DNA of 64,000 bases from the NCBI GenBank assembly GCA_029339505.1, contig JAQISU010000155.1:18916001-18980000 (forward strand). The letters run 5' to 3'. This document shows positions 21,492 to 36,400 of this stretch, in pieces. This DNA comes from Unio delphinus. Its lineage: Eukaryota; Mollusca; Bivalvia; Unionida; Unionidae. The notes beneath the pieces were generated by a model that made no database searches, was not told the DNA's origin, and worked only from the letters and a program-made list of their open reading frames with translations. Numbering within the stretch: the stretch's first letter is position 1; each line of letters begins with the position of its first letter. The position numbers and the translations under genes are program-made.

Positions 21492-24400
21492 CTGCAAGAA
21501 AATAAAATCAATACAAATAATATGGCATGTATAAAATTTTAACAAATATAACCAATTCGCAAATACATGTTTATTGCATGAGTACAAATTTTAACAAATA
21601 TAACCAATTTCCATGTACATGTATATGGTATGTGTACAAATTTTAACAAATATAACCACTTAGCATATACATGAACATGTATATGGTATATGTACAAATT
21701 TTAACAATATAACCAAGTAGCATATACATGTACATGTATATGGCATGAGTACAAATATTAACAAATATAACCAATTAGCATACACATGTATCTGGCATGT
21801 GTACAAATTTAACATCTTTCTTGTCTAATCTGCAGAAGTGGAAAAAGTATACATAAAATTTAGACTGGAAAATGTAAAATAAAATCAATAAATACATAAA
21901 TATAAATGAGCTAGAATATACATACTGTATTTCTACAAGACCAGATAAATAAGTTTGTCAAATGTTAGATCATAGACTTATCATTAGACAAAGATAACAT
22001 TATTATGTATTTGCCAATAAACATAAGCATATGTGAATGTCTCAACAATTTCACACACCTATCTAAAAAAGTGAAATGAATGTTGGCCTGGAAAATTTAT
22101 TTTTAAAAAACACAAGAAATATTTTTAAATTCATGTACAAATCAAGGGTTTCCATAGATCAATCTGTCATGCCTGCCAAAGATGTTTCAAATGAACACTG
22201 TGTTATATTTTACCCCCAATGTATATAAATGTCGAAAGATTTATGTTGATAACAACAGTCACCACTGTATAGGTACTCCATGTATGATCTGTCAATCAGA
22301 TTGAGTAAACACTAAATAATAATATTGGAACCAATTGCCCACTAAACTCAGACACAATGAGACAGTGATGTCATTCGAGAGTGCTCTTAAAACTTATCTA
22401 TTTTGACTGCAAGAACAAACTTCAAGACCTCATAATGTTTCCTACCTTAAATATTTCAGCATGTTTTATGTTTTCAAATTTCATGGTGTCTGTTTCTTGT
22501 AATTATATCACAATTAGGGCATAACCGATTAGCATTTTTCTACCGATTTCCGATTCCGGATTTTGGGCATGAAATTTTTCCGATTCCGGATACGATTCGA
22601 TTAATCGGAAATGCTAAATCCGTATTTTTTTTTTCTAAAAAATTTCATCTTCCGTTTCCGGGTTTCTGGTATCTGGTTTTGCCGTGTCTAGCATGTTACT
22701 TACTACTTTACCATATGCGGCTTCATTTCCGGTTTTCATCTGTCGGTTCAAATAGATTGTCTCACAGCGTGGTTGTGTTGACCATATTGGACTTTTCTGA
22801 CTTCTTATTTAACTTTATTAACGCACTATCGAATGACACGCAGTGTTAGACACGGTGCTATAGAAATTCAACTATATTATTTTTGTTATCCGAATCGGCC
22901 ATTCCTGCCTTGTCCGACTCCGATTAATCGGAAGTTCATACTATCCGGTGGAATCCGATTTCCGGATCAAAAGTCGGTTATGCCCTAATCACAATGTTTC
23001 TTATGTTGCAGATGTTGTCTAATGTTGTAAAGCACTTAGAGCTTCTAAAAATTAGATACTATACAAAGTCCTCATTATTATTATTAGATACTCCATCTAT
23101 CAATCTGAGTACAACACTAAATAATATTGGATGCTCCATATGTCAATCTTACTGAGTACAACACTAAATAATATGGGATGCTCCATATGTCAATCTTACT
23201 GAGTACAACACTAAATAATATTGGATACTCCATCTGTCAATCTGATCAAGTACAACACTAAATAATATTGGATACTCCATCTGTCAATCTGATCAAGTAC
23301 AACACTAAATAATATGGGATGCTCCATTTGTCAATCTTACTGAGTACAACACTAAATAATATTGGATACTCCATCTGTCAATCTGATCAAGTACAACACT
23401 AAATAATATTGGATACTCCATCTGTTGTTGCAGGGTTTAACGCCATTTTTCAGCACACAATAGACTATACATTGCGGCCAGTATTATTGGTGGGGGAAGA
23501 ACTCCGGAAAGCACTGACCTATGAGATGCTACTGGCAAGCTTTCTCACATAACCACATTAGAAGAATTTTAGACTCGATCCCATGCAGGCAGAGGTGAGA
23601 TGGCAGTGATCTATAATGGAAAGTGCTTTAGACCAATTGGCCACTTGGGGCCCGGATACTCCATCTGTCAATCTTACTGAGTACAACCCTAGAAACCATC
23701 TGATTTTGTGCATTTCACTTAACAGCGCCAATTATGTTTCTGTCATCAACAACATAAGTTTGGTAATGGATCCTAATTAATCTGATAAAGATTTTTTTTA
23801 AATGACATATCAAACTTTATTTACTCGACTAAAGTAACAAACTACAAAGCGGTATACAACACAAAATAACACAGAAAAGCTATTCAAAGAATTTAATTAG
23901 TTTGCATGTTTGGTTGCTTAAGGGGTTAGGGGGATTGCTCCAAATGTAAAAAAAAACAAGAAACTGCATATTTTACATTTGCATTGAAATAATTAAAAGA
24001 ATCAGATCAATTATGATTACATTATTGACACGTCCATTGCGTATAACTACTTTTTCTATGATGATAAGACCAGTTTTTTTAATTGTTTCCCATACAAGAA
24101 TGAACAAATAAGTGAATACACTTGGAGATATCCAAGCAGAATGCCGTACATTTATTGGGAATTAAATTCTCTGAGCATGTGCATCTAAGATTTGACAAAT
24201 TTCCAACTAATTATTAATTTCAACAAATATCGAGGTCTGATTAATTAGTAACAATGTGTTTACAATAGCCACTGCTTTGATCCTGCAGAACATCCACTGC
24301 AGTGAATTCTTTTTTAGGGAGAGGCCATTTAATTTTATGGGGAAGGCAGCAAAGGCACATGTTTTGAAACGTGTTTTTCTGGTTTGACTTTCTTATATAA

Positions 24401-27400
24401 AGGACACTGTGCCATTTCTTTTCTTACTTTAAATAATTTGCATCAGCTATACTGTAACATCTCAATTTTCAAAAACGAGGCACAATTCTCTCCTTATAAG
24501 GGCAAACTATGGTGTTTGATAGATGTTCAGCCACTAGAAAAAAGCAAAAGTTGAATGAAAATAACATTCAAGACAGGAATAATTCTTATGATTGGGAAAA
24601 GCATAATCAAATCTTTCAGAAGACATGAACAAAAGACAGGGAATGGCTGCATTATGATGAGGAAAAAAATGTTAAGCCGTGTAACTGGTGTACAGAACTC
24701 GCAAAAACAAACATAAAGAAAACATCCAGTTTTGTTGCGGGTTGTTTTAACCTTAAAATTGAATTGGTAAACATACATGAAAGTTGTAGGCAACACAAAA
24801 AAAAAAAAAAGGGTTCAGAGAGAAAAGCAGCTATGCTGATACCACCTGAAAGATCAACTGCTGGATAGATCTTGGAAAGTTTAAACTGGAATGTGTTTGA
24901 CCAACATGTTAATTTGTTTAGAAATGCACCTGCTATCATAAAGAACAGAAGACCTTCACTGATTTTGTATGGATGTGTCAGCTGGATGAGATGAAAGGAG
25001 TTGATGTTGGAGAGACTTACAGGAATGATAAACGGGTTGTTACATTTACTCACTACATCGCTGAACGTAAAAGGCAGAGATTTGTCAAAAGTGTGAATGA
25101 AGCAAGGTTTCTTGCAGTAGTGTGTGATGGTTGTGCTGACAGTTCAAGTCAGTATGATGATATTGTTGTTGTAGGGTTTAATGCCATTTTTCAACACAAA
25201 ATAGGCTACACATGGCGGCCAGTATAATTCGTGGGGGAAGAACACAGAAAAACCCTGGGAAGAACCACTGACCCATGAAAAGCTACTGGCAAGCTTTCTC
25301 ATGTACCAATGTTACTTGAGTCTAAGACTCGAACCCACGCAGACAGCAGTGAGATGGCAGTGATCTGGAACGTTAAGCTCTTTATAACACTTAGCCACCC
25401 TCTGGAGGAAGAAATTTTATATATAAGAATTTGCAAAGGAACAGAGATTAAAACATCATTCCAAGCAATTGATAGTGTAGAGAAGGCAGATGCTGAAGGG
25501 ATCCTGAGGGTGATCACCACTGTACTGCTATATTTTAGGAAAACAGGTAAGGAGACCAGAACAAACCCCATATGGACCTAGAGTGCAGTGGAGGACAAGA
25601 AAGAACACCTGGATACCTTTCTGCAATTGGATCCAGATTATCATGAGAAACAAGAAATGTGAATTGACTAATTGATGATTTGAAGCATGATTTAAACTTC
25701 TGCATTTTATATGATAATGCTATTTATGAAATAAAATTGTTGTTAATCTCAATACAAGTCTGTGCCATTGTTTTGTGGACAGGACTAGTAAAGATTTGGC
25801 AGGACTAGTGCATTTCTCAGTATACTAGTCCTTCTGGCTACAAAGAAATCTGTGTTAATTTGAGCCCTGTATTCCATCTGTCAATCCAACACTAAATAAT
25901 GCTGGACAGGTATTCCATCTACTATCTGTCAATATGATAGAAAGCCCCCATAATGAAAACTGGATAGGGACTCTATATACTATCTTCTGACAGTATACTA
26001 CTGATAATGCTATATATTTGAAATATTTCTCCAACAACAAACAATTAATTCTCATGTATGACATTATAAATTAAGACATTATAAATTAAGTAGTGACAGT
26101 TTTACTTACTATATTTACTGCTTTAATATGCATTATCTTTTTGTTAGATTTTAAGATAAAAACATACAATGTGCAATTTCTACAATCTTTATCATTGCCA
26201 ATTATCAACTTGAAACCACATTATGTCTTTGACATCTAGGATAAATATAACATGGATAGTGCTATGGTTTATTTAAATTCAGAGAATGAGTTTTAACAAT
26301 ACATCATATAATAAGTTTGGAAAATAAAGAATTATTTTACATTTCATGATGCAAATTGTTTTGCCTTTGTGAAAATAGTGTTTTTTAAAACACGTTTTGT
26401 TTATGATGCAACAGTACCCTTACCCCAATTCTATCCAAGATTTCTGGGAAGACCATTACATACTTGCAATGTGCACATAAACATTATTTCTGTAAATTAT
26501 GCAAGGTAAAGTTCATTCATAATCACTGCAATCTGATGAAGCTATAAACAAATGTCTGTATCAAGTGTATATAAACAAATGTCTGTATCAAGTGTATATA
26601 AACAAATGTCTGCATCTAGTGTATATAAACAAATGTCTGTATCAAGTATATATAAACAAATGTCTGCATGAAGTGTATATAAACAAATGTCTGCATCAAG
26701 TGTATATAAACAAATGTCTGCATCAAGTGTATATAAACAAATGTCTGCATCAAGTGTATATAAACAACTGAAGTGACTCCCTTCATCCCAGATTCAAGAT
26801 CTCTCAGTCGTACTGAATACTGATTAATACATATGCACAGTAGGACATGTGATTATGAATGATTTAACCAACAAAGCTGAATGGCAACAAGACAACAGTG
26901 CAAAGTTCTGAGAAAATAGTAATGTTCTAATTGCATTCACGCAGCCAATTCCCTCAAGTGATACATGCACTCAGAAAATTATATTTTAAAGCAAAAAAAG
27001 CAGGTTATGCACATATTAAGGTGAAGTCATTATGTTGAATACTGAAAAAATATATCACTATCCTATTTGTATTGAAAAGTCCTGACTACAGTTGTTAAGC
27101 ATCTAAGAATGATGACTTACGTCTCTTTCAGGCCATATGCTAAATCTAACATGTCTAATTCTTCATCTGTTGGTTTCTCTGGCAACTTGTCAAAATCCTT
27201 TTTCTTCAAAATCAGATGGCAGGTTGAGCACGCCAGGGTGCCTTCACATGCACCTGCCAATGTTAAAACAAGCAATCAATAACTGTAAATCAGGAAATTT
27301 GGAAACAATACAGCCAATATGGCAGTTGGACCTAAGCTGAAAATATGCACACAAATAAATTGCAACAGATCAAAAAAGCTTTAAGGTTAAATTTGTCAAC

Positions 27401-30400
27401 ATGTACCATATGTGATTCATTTATAAGTCCAGTGCAAACAACATAGATCCTGATCCAACATAGCATAATGTGCCAGTAGATCATAGTCCATGTTGTATAG
27501 ATTATTCCTAACAAACTACACAGACCTGGATCTGCTGGCATATTGTGCAATGTCAGATATGGATCTATGTAGTTTGCAGTTGGATTTGAATTATAATTGT
27601 ATATATACAGTAGTAATGAGAGCCTCAGAGGGATAATACAACAACCCAACCAATTAAATTTTTGCCATAAGCATCATAAAATAAACTCTGATCACTAGAT
27701 GTTGTGACTTTGTCCCATCTGTAATATATCAAGAGGTATTGATTGACTACAGCGAATAAAAATAATAACATGCAAATAAATGAAGTCTTATTAACCCTGC
27801 TTTGACATTCAATGAACAGGCACAAACATATGGCTTATGACAACGGTAATATAAACATGTTCATCCATTTTACTGTTAAAGATATCTCCTTCATGCACAT
27901 CAATATTTTCATAAGTTATAAAACTATATTTATTCATTTAAAATTTTGGACGCATAATAATTATTGATGTGGTCAACACTTAAATTTTTCCTACCAATAA
28001 TGTCACAGCACCATGCAATTTTAAAATACTCATAAAATCCATGGGGTACCATATATCTTCACTTACCAGTGCATGAAAACATGATTTATTAACAATGAAT
28101 CCTTATTAATAAATTTGTTCAAAAAGCCTTTATGTCCACCAATTTTGTGTGGCTACTGTATGTACCTGCTTACAACTCGAGTGAAACTTTGGTCTGCGAA
28201 ATTTGAGATGTTTTCCAGAGTAGTGTTTAAGAAAGTCAACATAAGATTTTCCTTTCTTAGTAAAAGCAGTCATATTTGCTAGTAGATCTGCATAATCTGG
28301 GTTAATCGTGATTGGCCTTGATGTTAGAATGATCTCTGCTTAGTTTGGTCCAATTCTGTCAAGGCTTTTGTAATATGTTTTTGGTATTTTAAAAAAAAAA
28401 GCATTTTTCTCTCGGTGATTTGCATCATTTGTTCAGGGTCATCTGAGTAAAAGAATTTTAAAGGTTTCTATTTTTGCAAATGAGACCAATGATAATGATC
28501 CCATCCATCTAGGAGAAGAGAAATAAGATTTTTCAAAATGCCATTATGGTGCATTATTGAAGGTCAGATTGGTACAATTTTCATTTATGACCCATTAGAT
28601 ATAAGAAGTCTGTGAAAACCACATGCTAATATCATCACTCTTTCATTCAGAAGCAGTGATACAAATATTTTCCAAATGGCCACTTGGTTGCTTAAGCAGT
28701 AGCATTTTCATTCAGGAACCAATAGACACTATAGGACATCTTTTAGTAAAAACTCCATGCTGATACAACCATCCATTCTTCTGGAGTAGTGAAAACAAAG
28801 ATTCTCCAGACGGCAGTCATTAAGTCATACTAAATGTGCAAGCAGCACCCTTTTCATTTAGGACCACCTATTCAACATAATAAGTCTTCTGATAAAAACC
28901 ATATGTCAATATGACTGCTATGCAACATAATATGTATTCTGATAAAAACCTTATGTCAATATGCTATAATGAACCTTTGATTGGCACCATTTTCATTCAG
29001 TACCAGCTAGTCATCAAAAGAAGTCGGTAGAGAAAACCCCAGGATGACACGATCATCCATTCAGGTGTAGTGATAACAACCATTATATGATGAATACTGT
29101 GATAGCCATATTGGATGCCTCAACAGCAGAATTTTCATTTAGGACTAACTAGAAATTGTAGTGAATGTGTGTGTCAAGTTTCATGTAGTTTAGGAGGAGT
29201 AGCAGTAACTAAACTTGTGCTAATAGATTTATGACCAACATAACTAATGCATGAATGTATATTAGCATTATGGGCATGGCACATTTTAGTGTCATAAAAC
29301 ACAATGCAGCTGGAAAGTACTGTCATAAAGCAATAGATAAACAATTCCATAAAGCAATGCCATAAAACAATTGATAAACATTGCCATAAAGCAACTGATA
29401 AGCAATGCCATAAAGCAATAGATAAGCAATAGCATAAAGCAATGCCATAAAACAATTGATAAACATTGCCATAAAGCAACTGATAAGCAATGCCATAAAG
29501 CAATTGATAGCAATGCCATACAGCATTTAATAAGCAATATAAAGCAATAAATAAGCAATACCATAAAGAATTATCTTAGCAAATAATAAGCAATTCCATA
29601 AAGAAATTGATAGCAATGCCATAAAGCAGTTGATAAGCAATGCCATGAAGCAATGTATAAGCAATGCCATAAAGCAATTGATAAGCAATGCCATAAAGCA
29701 ATGTATAAGCAATGCCATAAAGCAATTGATAAGCAGTGCCATAAAGCAATTGAGAAGCAATGCCATAAAGCAATTGATAGCAATGCCATAAAGCAATTGA
29801 TAAAAAATGGCAAAAGCAATTGATAAGCAATGCCATAAAGCAATTCTATAAAGCAATTGATAGCAATGACATAAAGCAATTGATAAGCAATGCCATGCCA
29901 ATTGATAAACAATGCCATGCCATAAAGCAATTGATAAACAATCCAGTAAAGCAATTGATAAGCAATGCCATAAAGCAAGTGATAGCAATACCATAAACCA
30001 ATTGATAAGCAATGCCATAAAGCAACTGATAAGCAATGGCATAAAGCAACTGATAGCAATACCATAAACCAATTGATAAGCAATGCCATTAACTAACTGA
30101 TAAGCAATGACATAAAGAAGGCTGAATTGTCATAAAGAAGTTACTGAGCAATGTTGTATATAATCCAGCACTGCAAACCTTTATCATTCCCCATTAAAAT
30201 ACATGTGATAAAAACAGAATCTCCAGTTTTTATATTTAGCACTTTCTAATTCTTCACACAAAAATAGAGGAAGGGAATGAAGATTTTGTTATTAAACTTA
30301 TTTGAATCTTTAAACTCAATTGGAAAGTTTCAGCTTAAAACTTGGAAAATATACACATCTTGTGGAATGGGAAAGACCGTGAAAGTAAGAGACCAAAAAG

Positions 30401-33400
30401 CACACATACAGGCAGAGAAACACAAACAGACAGAAAGCTCACCAAAGCCATCTATATCAATTTCATTTTCAACCACCACATCTAGAAGGCTGTCTCCAAC
30501 CTTGGCCTTGGCTGTTTGCTTATTTCCTTGGAAGTCCACAAAATAAACTGTTACTCTGAAAAAGTATATATAAAATTTTCAAATCACAATTTCCACAGTA
30601 CCTGCCACATAAAACAAGACAATATACAAGTTAACACAGTGGTCCCATCCACCCCACTACAAAACAAAATGAAATAAGAGGAGGAGGCCTTTGTAAAGTA
30701 CGTAATTTACTCAAGTACGAGTACAGGCATTTGTGTTAAGACAGCATGTACCATCTGTACTAGCTTGTATATATGTAACATGGAACCTACCCTATTTACA
30801 AGCGTAGTTTAAATGTAAACTTAAAGAAGTAAATTAACTCACCTTTGTTCACAGAAAATGTAGACATAACCGGTCTCCCCAAATGACAGAACTTTATTTA
30901 ACCATAGCATATTTATGCGGTAAATATACAATGCAAGTTAAACTCAAAAAGAGATTTGTTTACGTCTTATGTAAAGTCTAATAATGTTCCAAATCAAATA
31001 CTGCAAATATTCGGTCAAAAGTACATTACTATAAATATGTTTATTTCTGCATCCAGTAATCTTCTTTTCACAAAAATATTGCAACAATAAATGTTTGGTT
31101 GTGATCTGGAAGTTCAAGATAAAATACTGACACTGTGTTGTGTAGGACAACTCAAACTATATCAAACAATGTGACATCACACAGATTGGACATTCTGTGT
31201 TGACAAATGTTTTGTCTTTTGTAAAATGTTCTGTATATTTGGATGGAGGCTTATTCTTGATATATAGTTAGCATAAATATATAATCTACTTTAACTATTT
31301 CAACTTTGTTTGGGACTATTTTTTACACACAACAAATGAAAAGTACAGCATCTGTCGGAATGATCAAAATTGCTCCATCTTCTACCTAAATAATTTCTAC
31401 TGAAAAAACAATTGATAAAAAATAATCTCAAATGAGTAATGAGTTATTATTAAATTTATGAAACTAGTTGAGTAATGTCCAACTTTTCCTCACCAAGGTT
31501 CACAAAAACTGGACATAATTCAACTAGTTTCATAAATTCAGTATTAAATCATTACCCTTTTGAGATCCTCAATATATGTACATGTATATGGAACATTCGG
31601 CTCTTCCATCGAAGAATACAAATACTTTTGATATGGTAATTATGAGTACAGATTGAGTACTTTTGATATGGTAATCATGAATACAGATTGAGTATTTTTG
31701 CTATGATAAATCACAAGTACAGATCAAGTACTTTTATATGGTAATCATGATTACAGATTGAGTACTTCTGATACAGTAATCATGAGTACAGATTGAGTAC
31801 TTTTTTCTATGGTAATCATGAGTACAGATTGAGTACTTTCCATATGGTAATTATGAGTATAGATTGAGTACTTTTGACTACTGCAATTCAGAGGCCTAAA
31901 TATGCCATCTGTATAATATGCAACGAATTACATTATGTAGCAACTGTATAATTCAAAAGTAATAAACTAAAAATGTTTCTGATTGAACACCTCAAGGTCA
32001 AAGTTTGATATAGGAGAATAAATGTTCCTATTATTTCTGATTCAGTGAGACTTGCATTTCACCTGTTGCTTAGCTTTGTAGACAAAGCTGTTTTGGACTG
32101 TTTTTTTGCCTCCACATGAGCAGATGGTGAACAATTAAGTCAATTTTACACCTTACTTAGTGGAATTGTGATTTTTGCTTCCATTGCCATCTCCTCCAAA
32201 TCTCAACACAACCCTAATTTTGGGAAAAGGCTCATTTGTCTTGATGTTTGGACCAATCAGTTCTAATATAACAAGAGGGAGTCCAAATTCCTGATAAAAG
32301 ATCTTATTTAAAAACCAATTAATTTTTACTTTAAAAAACATGTTCCTAAAAATTCTTCTTTTTCAGCTCTGTTTTTAGTTACCATAGTAAATTGTGTACA
32401 ATACTTGGCATCTCAGTAAAGTTAAATATTTCCTCTTTTCTGTAAAAATTGGGTCTGTTATGTATTGTGATGGTGTAAGAGACCCTAAAATAAGGGTACT
32501 ACTTCAAGCAATCAAACCAATAGCATATGATCATTAAGTTAACAGCCAATCAAACTAATAGCATATGATCATTAAGTTAACAGCCAATCAAACTAACAGC
32601 ATATGATCATTAAGTAAACAGCCAATCAAACTAACAGCATATGATCATTAAGTTAACAACCAATCAAACTAATAGCATATGATCATTATGTAAACAGCCA
32701 ATCAGAACAATAGCATATGATCGGTAAGATAACAGCCAATCAAACCAATAGCATATGATCATTAAGTTAACTGCTAATCAACAAGTAATTAAGTACATTT
32801 ATCAACTGCAATGAAGTAATTACAATTAAGCAAATTATCAAGTTTAATGTAGTAATTACAAGTAATTAAGTACATTTATCAACTTCAATTGAACTCGTAG
32901 ACACACAAATTCCTGCTCTTTAATTAAAGAGATTGATAGTTTACTAAAGACTGTATGAAAAGAAAAGTCACATATATTCACTGCAATTGATCATAGTTAC
33001 GATTATTTAGATTAACTTTCTTAAAAGTCAGATATATTCACTATAATTGGGGATAGTAATGGTTATTAACATGAACTTTCTTGTAAGTCACATATACTCA
33101 CTGTAACTGGTGATAATTATTATCACTGACAAGGACTTTTCCCTAAGTCATGTATATTACCAATAATTGATGATAGTAATGATTATTGAGAAAATTAAAA
33201 TTTTGACCTATTACTAATTATGTATTAAGATTTCTTTTGAAAGCATTACTGATACATGTATCTTTTGCTAACTCAGGGGGAAAAAAACAAAATACTTGGA
33301 AAAATTATGAAGGTGTTTTACTCCTGTGACTGTTTTAAAGATCCTAGGGGAAAACACCAAGTCTGTACACTTGCAGAAAGCAGTACTGGTGAGTATATGC

Positions 33401-36400
33401 CATGGGATGGCAGTACTGGTGAGTATATACAGTGGGATGGCAGTACCGGTGAGTATATGCCATGGGATGGCAGTACTTGTGAGTATGTGATGGGATGGCA
33501 GTACTTGTGAGTATATGCCATAGGATGGCAGTACTTGTGAGTAAATGTTGCAAGAAGGCATGTTGTGGGAAGCTAGCATTTCTCAGCAAATGTGATGGCA
33601 GTACACGCTATGCATGCTGTGAAAAGGCAGTTTTTGTGAGTACATGTGGGAAGCTAGTATTTCTGAGTGTATCTTGCAGAAAGGCAGTTCTGGTGATTAT
33701 ATGTTATGGGATGGCGGTACTTGTGACCAAATGTAGCAGGAAAGCGTGTTGTGGGAAGATATTACTTCTGAGCAAAAGTAATGGCAGAAAATGCTGTACA
33801 TGTTGTGGAAAGGCAATTCTTGTGAGTATAGCACATGTTGTAGGACTCCAGTCTGGTGAACTAGTGGTTAGAGCATCCGCTACGGATGCAAGAGGTCATG
33901 AGTTTGATCCACAGCTATCCGCAGCTGAGTCATACCAAAGACTTACAAAAATGGTGCTAACAGCTGCCTCGCATGGCGCTCAGCATTAAGAGGTTATTGT
34001 TAGGACTTGCTGGCCTAGTGTCTGGATAATGTGACTGGGTGGGACATCATGCTTACATGTCTGTGGCATGATGCCCATGTGCTAGACATCACTATAAACT
34101 GCCTCACTGCAGACATTGTAGCAATATGACTTGAATTTTTTTAAAGCTACATTAAAAATCATACACACACACACAAATGTTGTGGGAAGCTAGTACTTCT
34201 GAGTGTATGTTGTGGAAAGGCAGTACTTGTGAGTACAGTACATCATACATGTTGTAGAATGCTATTAATTCTGACTATGTTGTGGAAAGCATTTCTTGTG
34301 AGTACATGTTGAAGGAAGATAGTTCCTGTGAGTACCGCACATGCTGTAGAATGCTAGCAATTCTGAGTACATGTTGTGAGAAGATTAGTACTTCTTAGTA
34401 CATGCTGTGGGAAAGCAATTCTTGTTGAGTATATGATTACATGTTGTGGGATGGCAGTACATGTACTTGTGAATACCTCTGTTGCTGAAAGGCAGTACTT
34501 GTGAATACATTTTGCAGGAAGGCAGTACTTGTGAATACCTGTTGCTGGAAGGCAGTACTTGTGAATATCTCTGTTGCTGAAAGGCAGTACTTGTGAATAC
34601 ATGTTGCTGGAAGGCAGTACTTGTGAATACCTGTTGCTGGAAGGCAGTACTTGTGAGTACTTGCAAGTACATGTTGTGATAATGCAATATGTGTGTGTAT
34701 TTGTGAGTATTTGAGGGAAGGTATTACTTGTGAGTAATTGCAAGTACATGTGGAAGGAAGGCTGTACATGTACCAGATCGATGGCAAATCATGACAATTT
34801 ATAGAACTATTTCCAATCTAACTTTTCACTAGGTATATCCACAAGTATTATCATTATTAACATTCAACAGATCATCCATTATAAAATCTAAACAAAACAT
34901 TTGCTGCTACAAATATTTGTTCAACTGCTAAATAATCTGATGTATATAACTAATATTTATACATACATGTTTATTTATGCATGATGTATCGACAAGTTTA
35001 CACTTTACCAAAATCCAAACACAAAGCAAGTACATGTACCGGTGTGATTGGGATGATTCTTCTAAATAAACAAATATGATGATGCAAACAAGAAAAAAAT
35101 GAAATAAAAGTTTCAAGCTAGTGATATTTTGGACAGAAGTTTAAACTTTTATTTCAAAACTTGAAAATTAAAATTGTCTGAATTTGCTGTCTGAAAAAAA
35201 AACTATTAAAATACTGATAGTGCAAAACAAAAGTTCATTTCAAGCCCCCCCCACCTCCAAGTATGTGACATCCAAAAGTTACAAACTAATGGTACATTTT
35301 CTCTGGAGAATGTGGCTGTATAAGACTTGAATTGTTCTATAATCTGACCCATGTGTTTGCATATCTGCCTGTCTGCAAGAAAGATTTTAGCAGTCAATGT
35401 CTACTGAGATGTTCTGGAAGGAAAATATTAGCATAAAAAAGGGTCTATTCTGAAACTGAAATTTAAGCATGAACATTACTCACTCCATTTGAAAAAAGAT
35501 GACTTTTCTGTATATACTTAGACTAGTAGGAGGGATTTGATTAAGAAAGGAAGATAGGGCTTGAAAATAAAATGTGCATTCAGTTGATGTTTGGCATTGA
35601 CCAAACATTTGTGAATCCTAGAACAGACCTCGGAATAATATTACTGCCAAGGAAAATTTATGGTAAAGGTCTGGTGAATGTGTATCATGCTCATTTGTTT
35701 TCTTTCCAAATTTTTCTGTACCCGGCTAAGTTGAAATTTGTAATAATGGGCATATGAAGTTAACAGACAGTCAAAATATAAACCGCTTCCCTAATCACAA
35801 ATCTAGATCTCCTGGCTATGTCTGTAACAATGTGCCAGATTAAGTCAAATACATGTGCGCAATAAATGTTACAATGTACCAGTATAAGTTGAATGGATGT
35901 AACAAGGTGTCAGACTTAGTAAAATGAATATGTTACAATGAAACAGGCTAAGACAAATGCATGTGCCCAACATTTATAACACTTTATCAGACTAAAAAGA
36001 CAATGGTCCAATCTGTCCTGTTCAGGACATAGATCTTTTTACTGTCAAATCCAGTATTAATTTTGATTTTGTCCATTCTGTGCCATGTCTTAATAAAGCA
36101 GTTTGCCTGAGACCCAGGATAAACTTGAATCTGGCTTGGGTAGGCTCAAGTTTAACTTAGGTAAGCTTAAAGTTGGCTTGAGCTAGCTCATGATTGCAAG
36201 ATACTTGTATGTGGGCAAGTCAAAAAAAGCATGACATGTGATATTCAGTTTGTTCTGCAAGCTTTATACTCCATGATATCAACAACACAGTGTCCATATA
36301 TCAGCACCTTTAATTACTGTTTGTATGTATACAATCTTCTATTACATATTGGCTGGTTTGATGAGAATTTCAATGTCATCAAGCAGTTGTTGGCTGAAAA

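Larger units (their letters stand above)
22270..23690. repeat. 47-bp minisatellite, split by two later insertions
   Basis: The unit is 'ggatactccatctgtcaat' plus 'ctgatcaagtacaacac' plus 'taaataatatt'. One diverged unit lies at about 22273-22332, seven or more at 23084-23425, and another at 23654-23690. A LINE (22335-23083) and a SINE-1 (23426-23653) sit between these blocks, so both inserted into an existing array. Related pieces recur at 25869-25935. Confidence 0.85.

Noticed and set aside
26565..26771. Frame encoding a repeated nine-residue peptide
   Set aside because: Translation of a 27-bp tandem repeat in FDX1 intron 3; antisense to the gene and without flanking coding signals.
29527..30089. 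Overlapping minus-strand frames of 170-181 residues, leucine- and cysteine-rich
   Set aside because: They arise from a 24-bp minisatellite, whose period is a multiple of three; all three registers are open and no start, splice or domain evidence exists.
33256..34787. Several serine/threonine-rich or cysteine-rich frames on both strands
   Set aside because: Products of the 30-bp repeat complex and a SINE-2.
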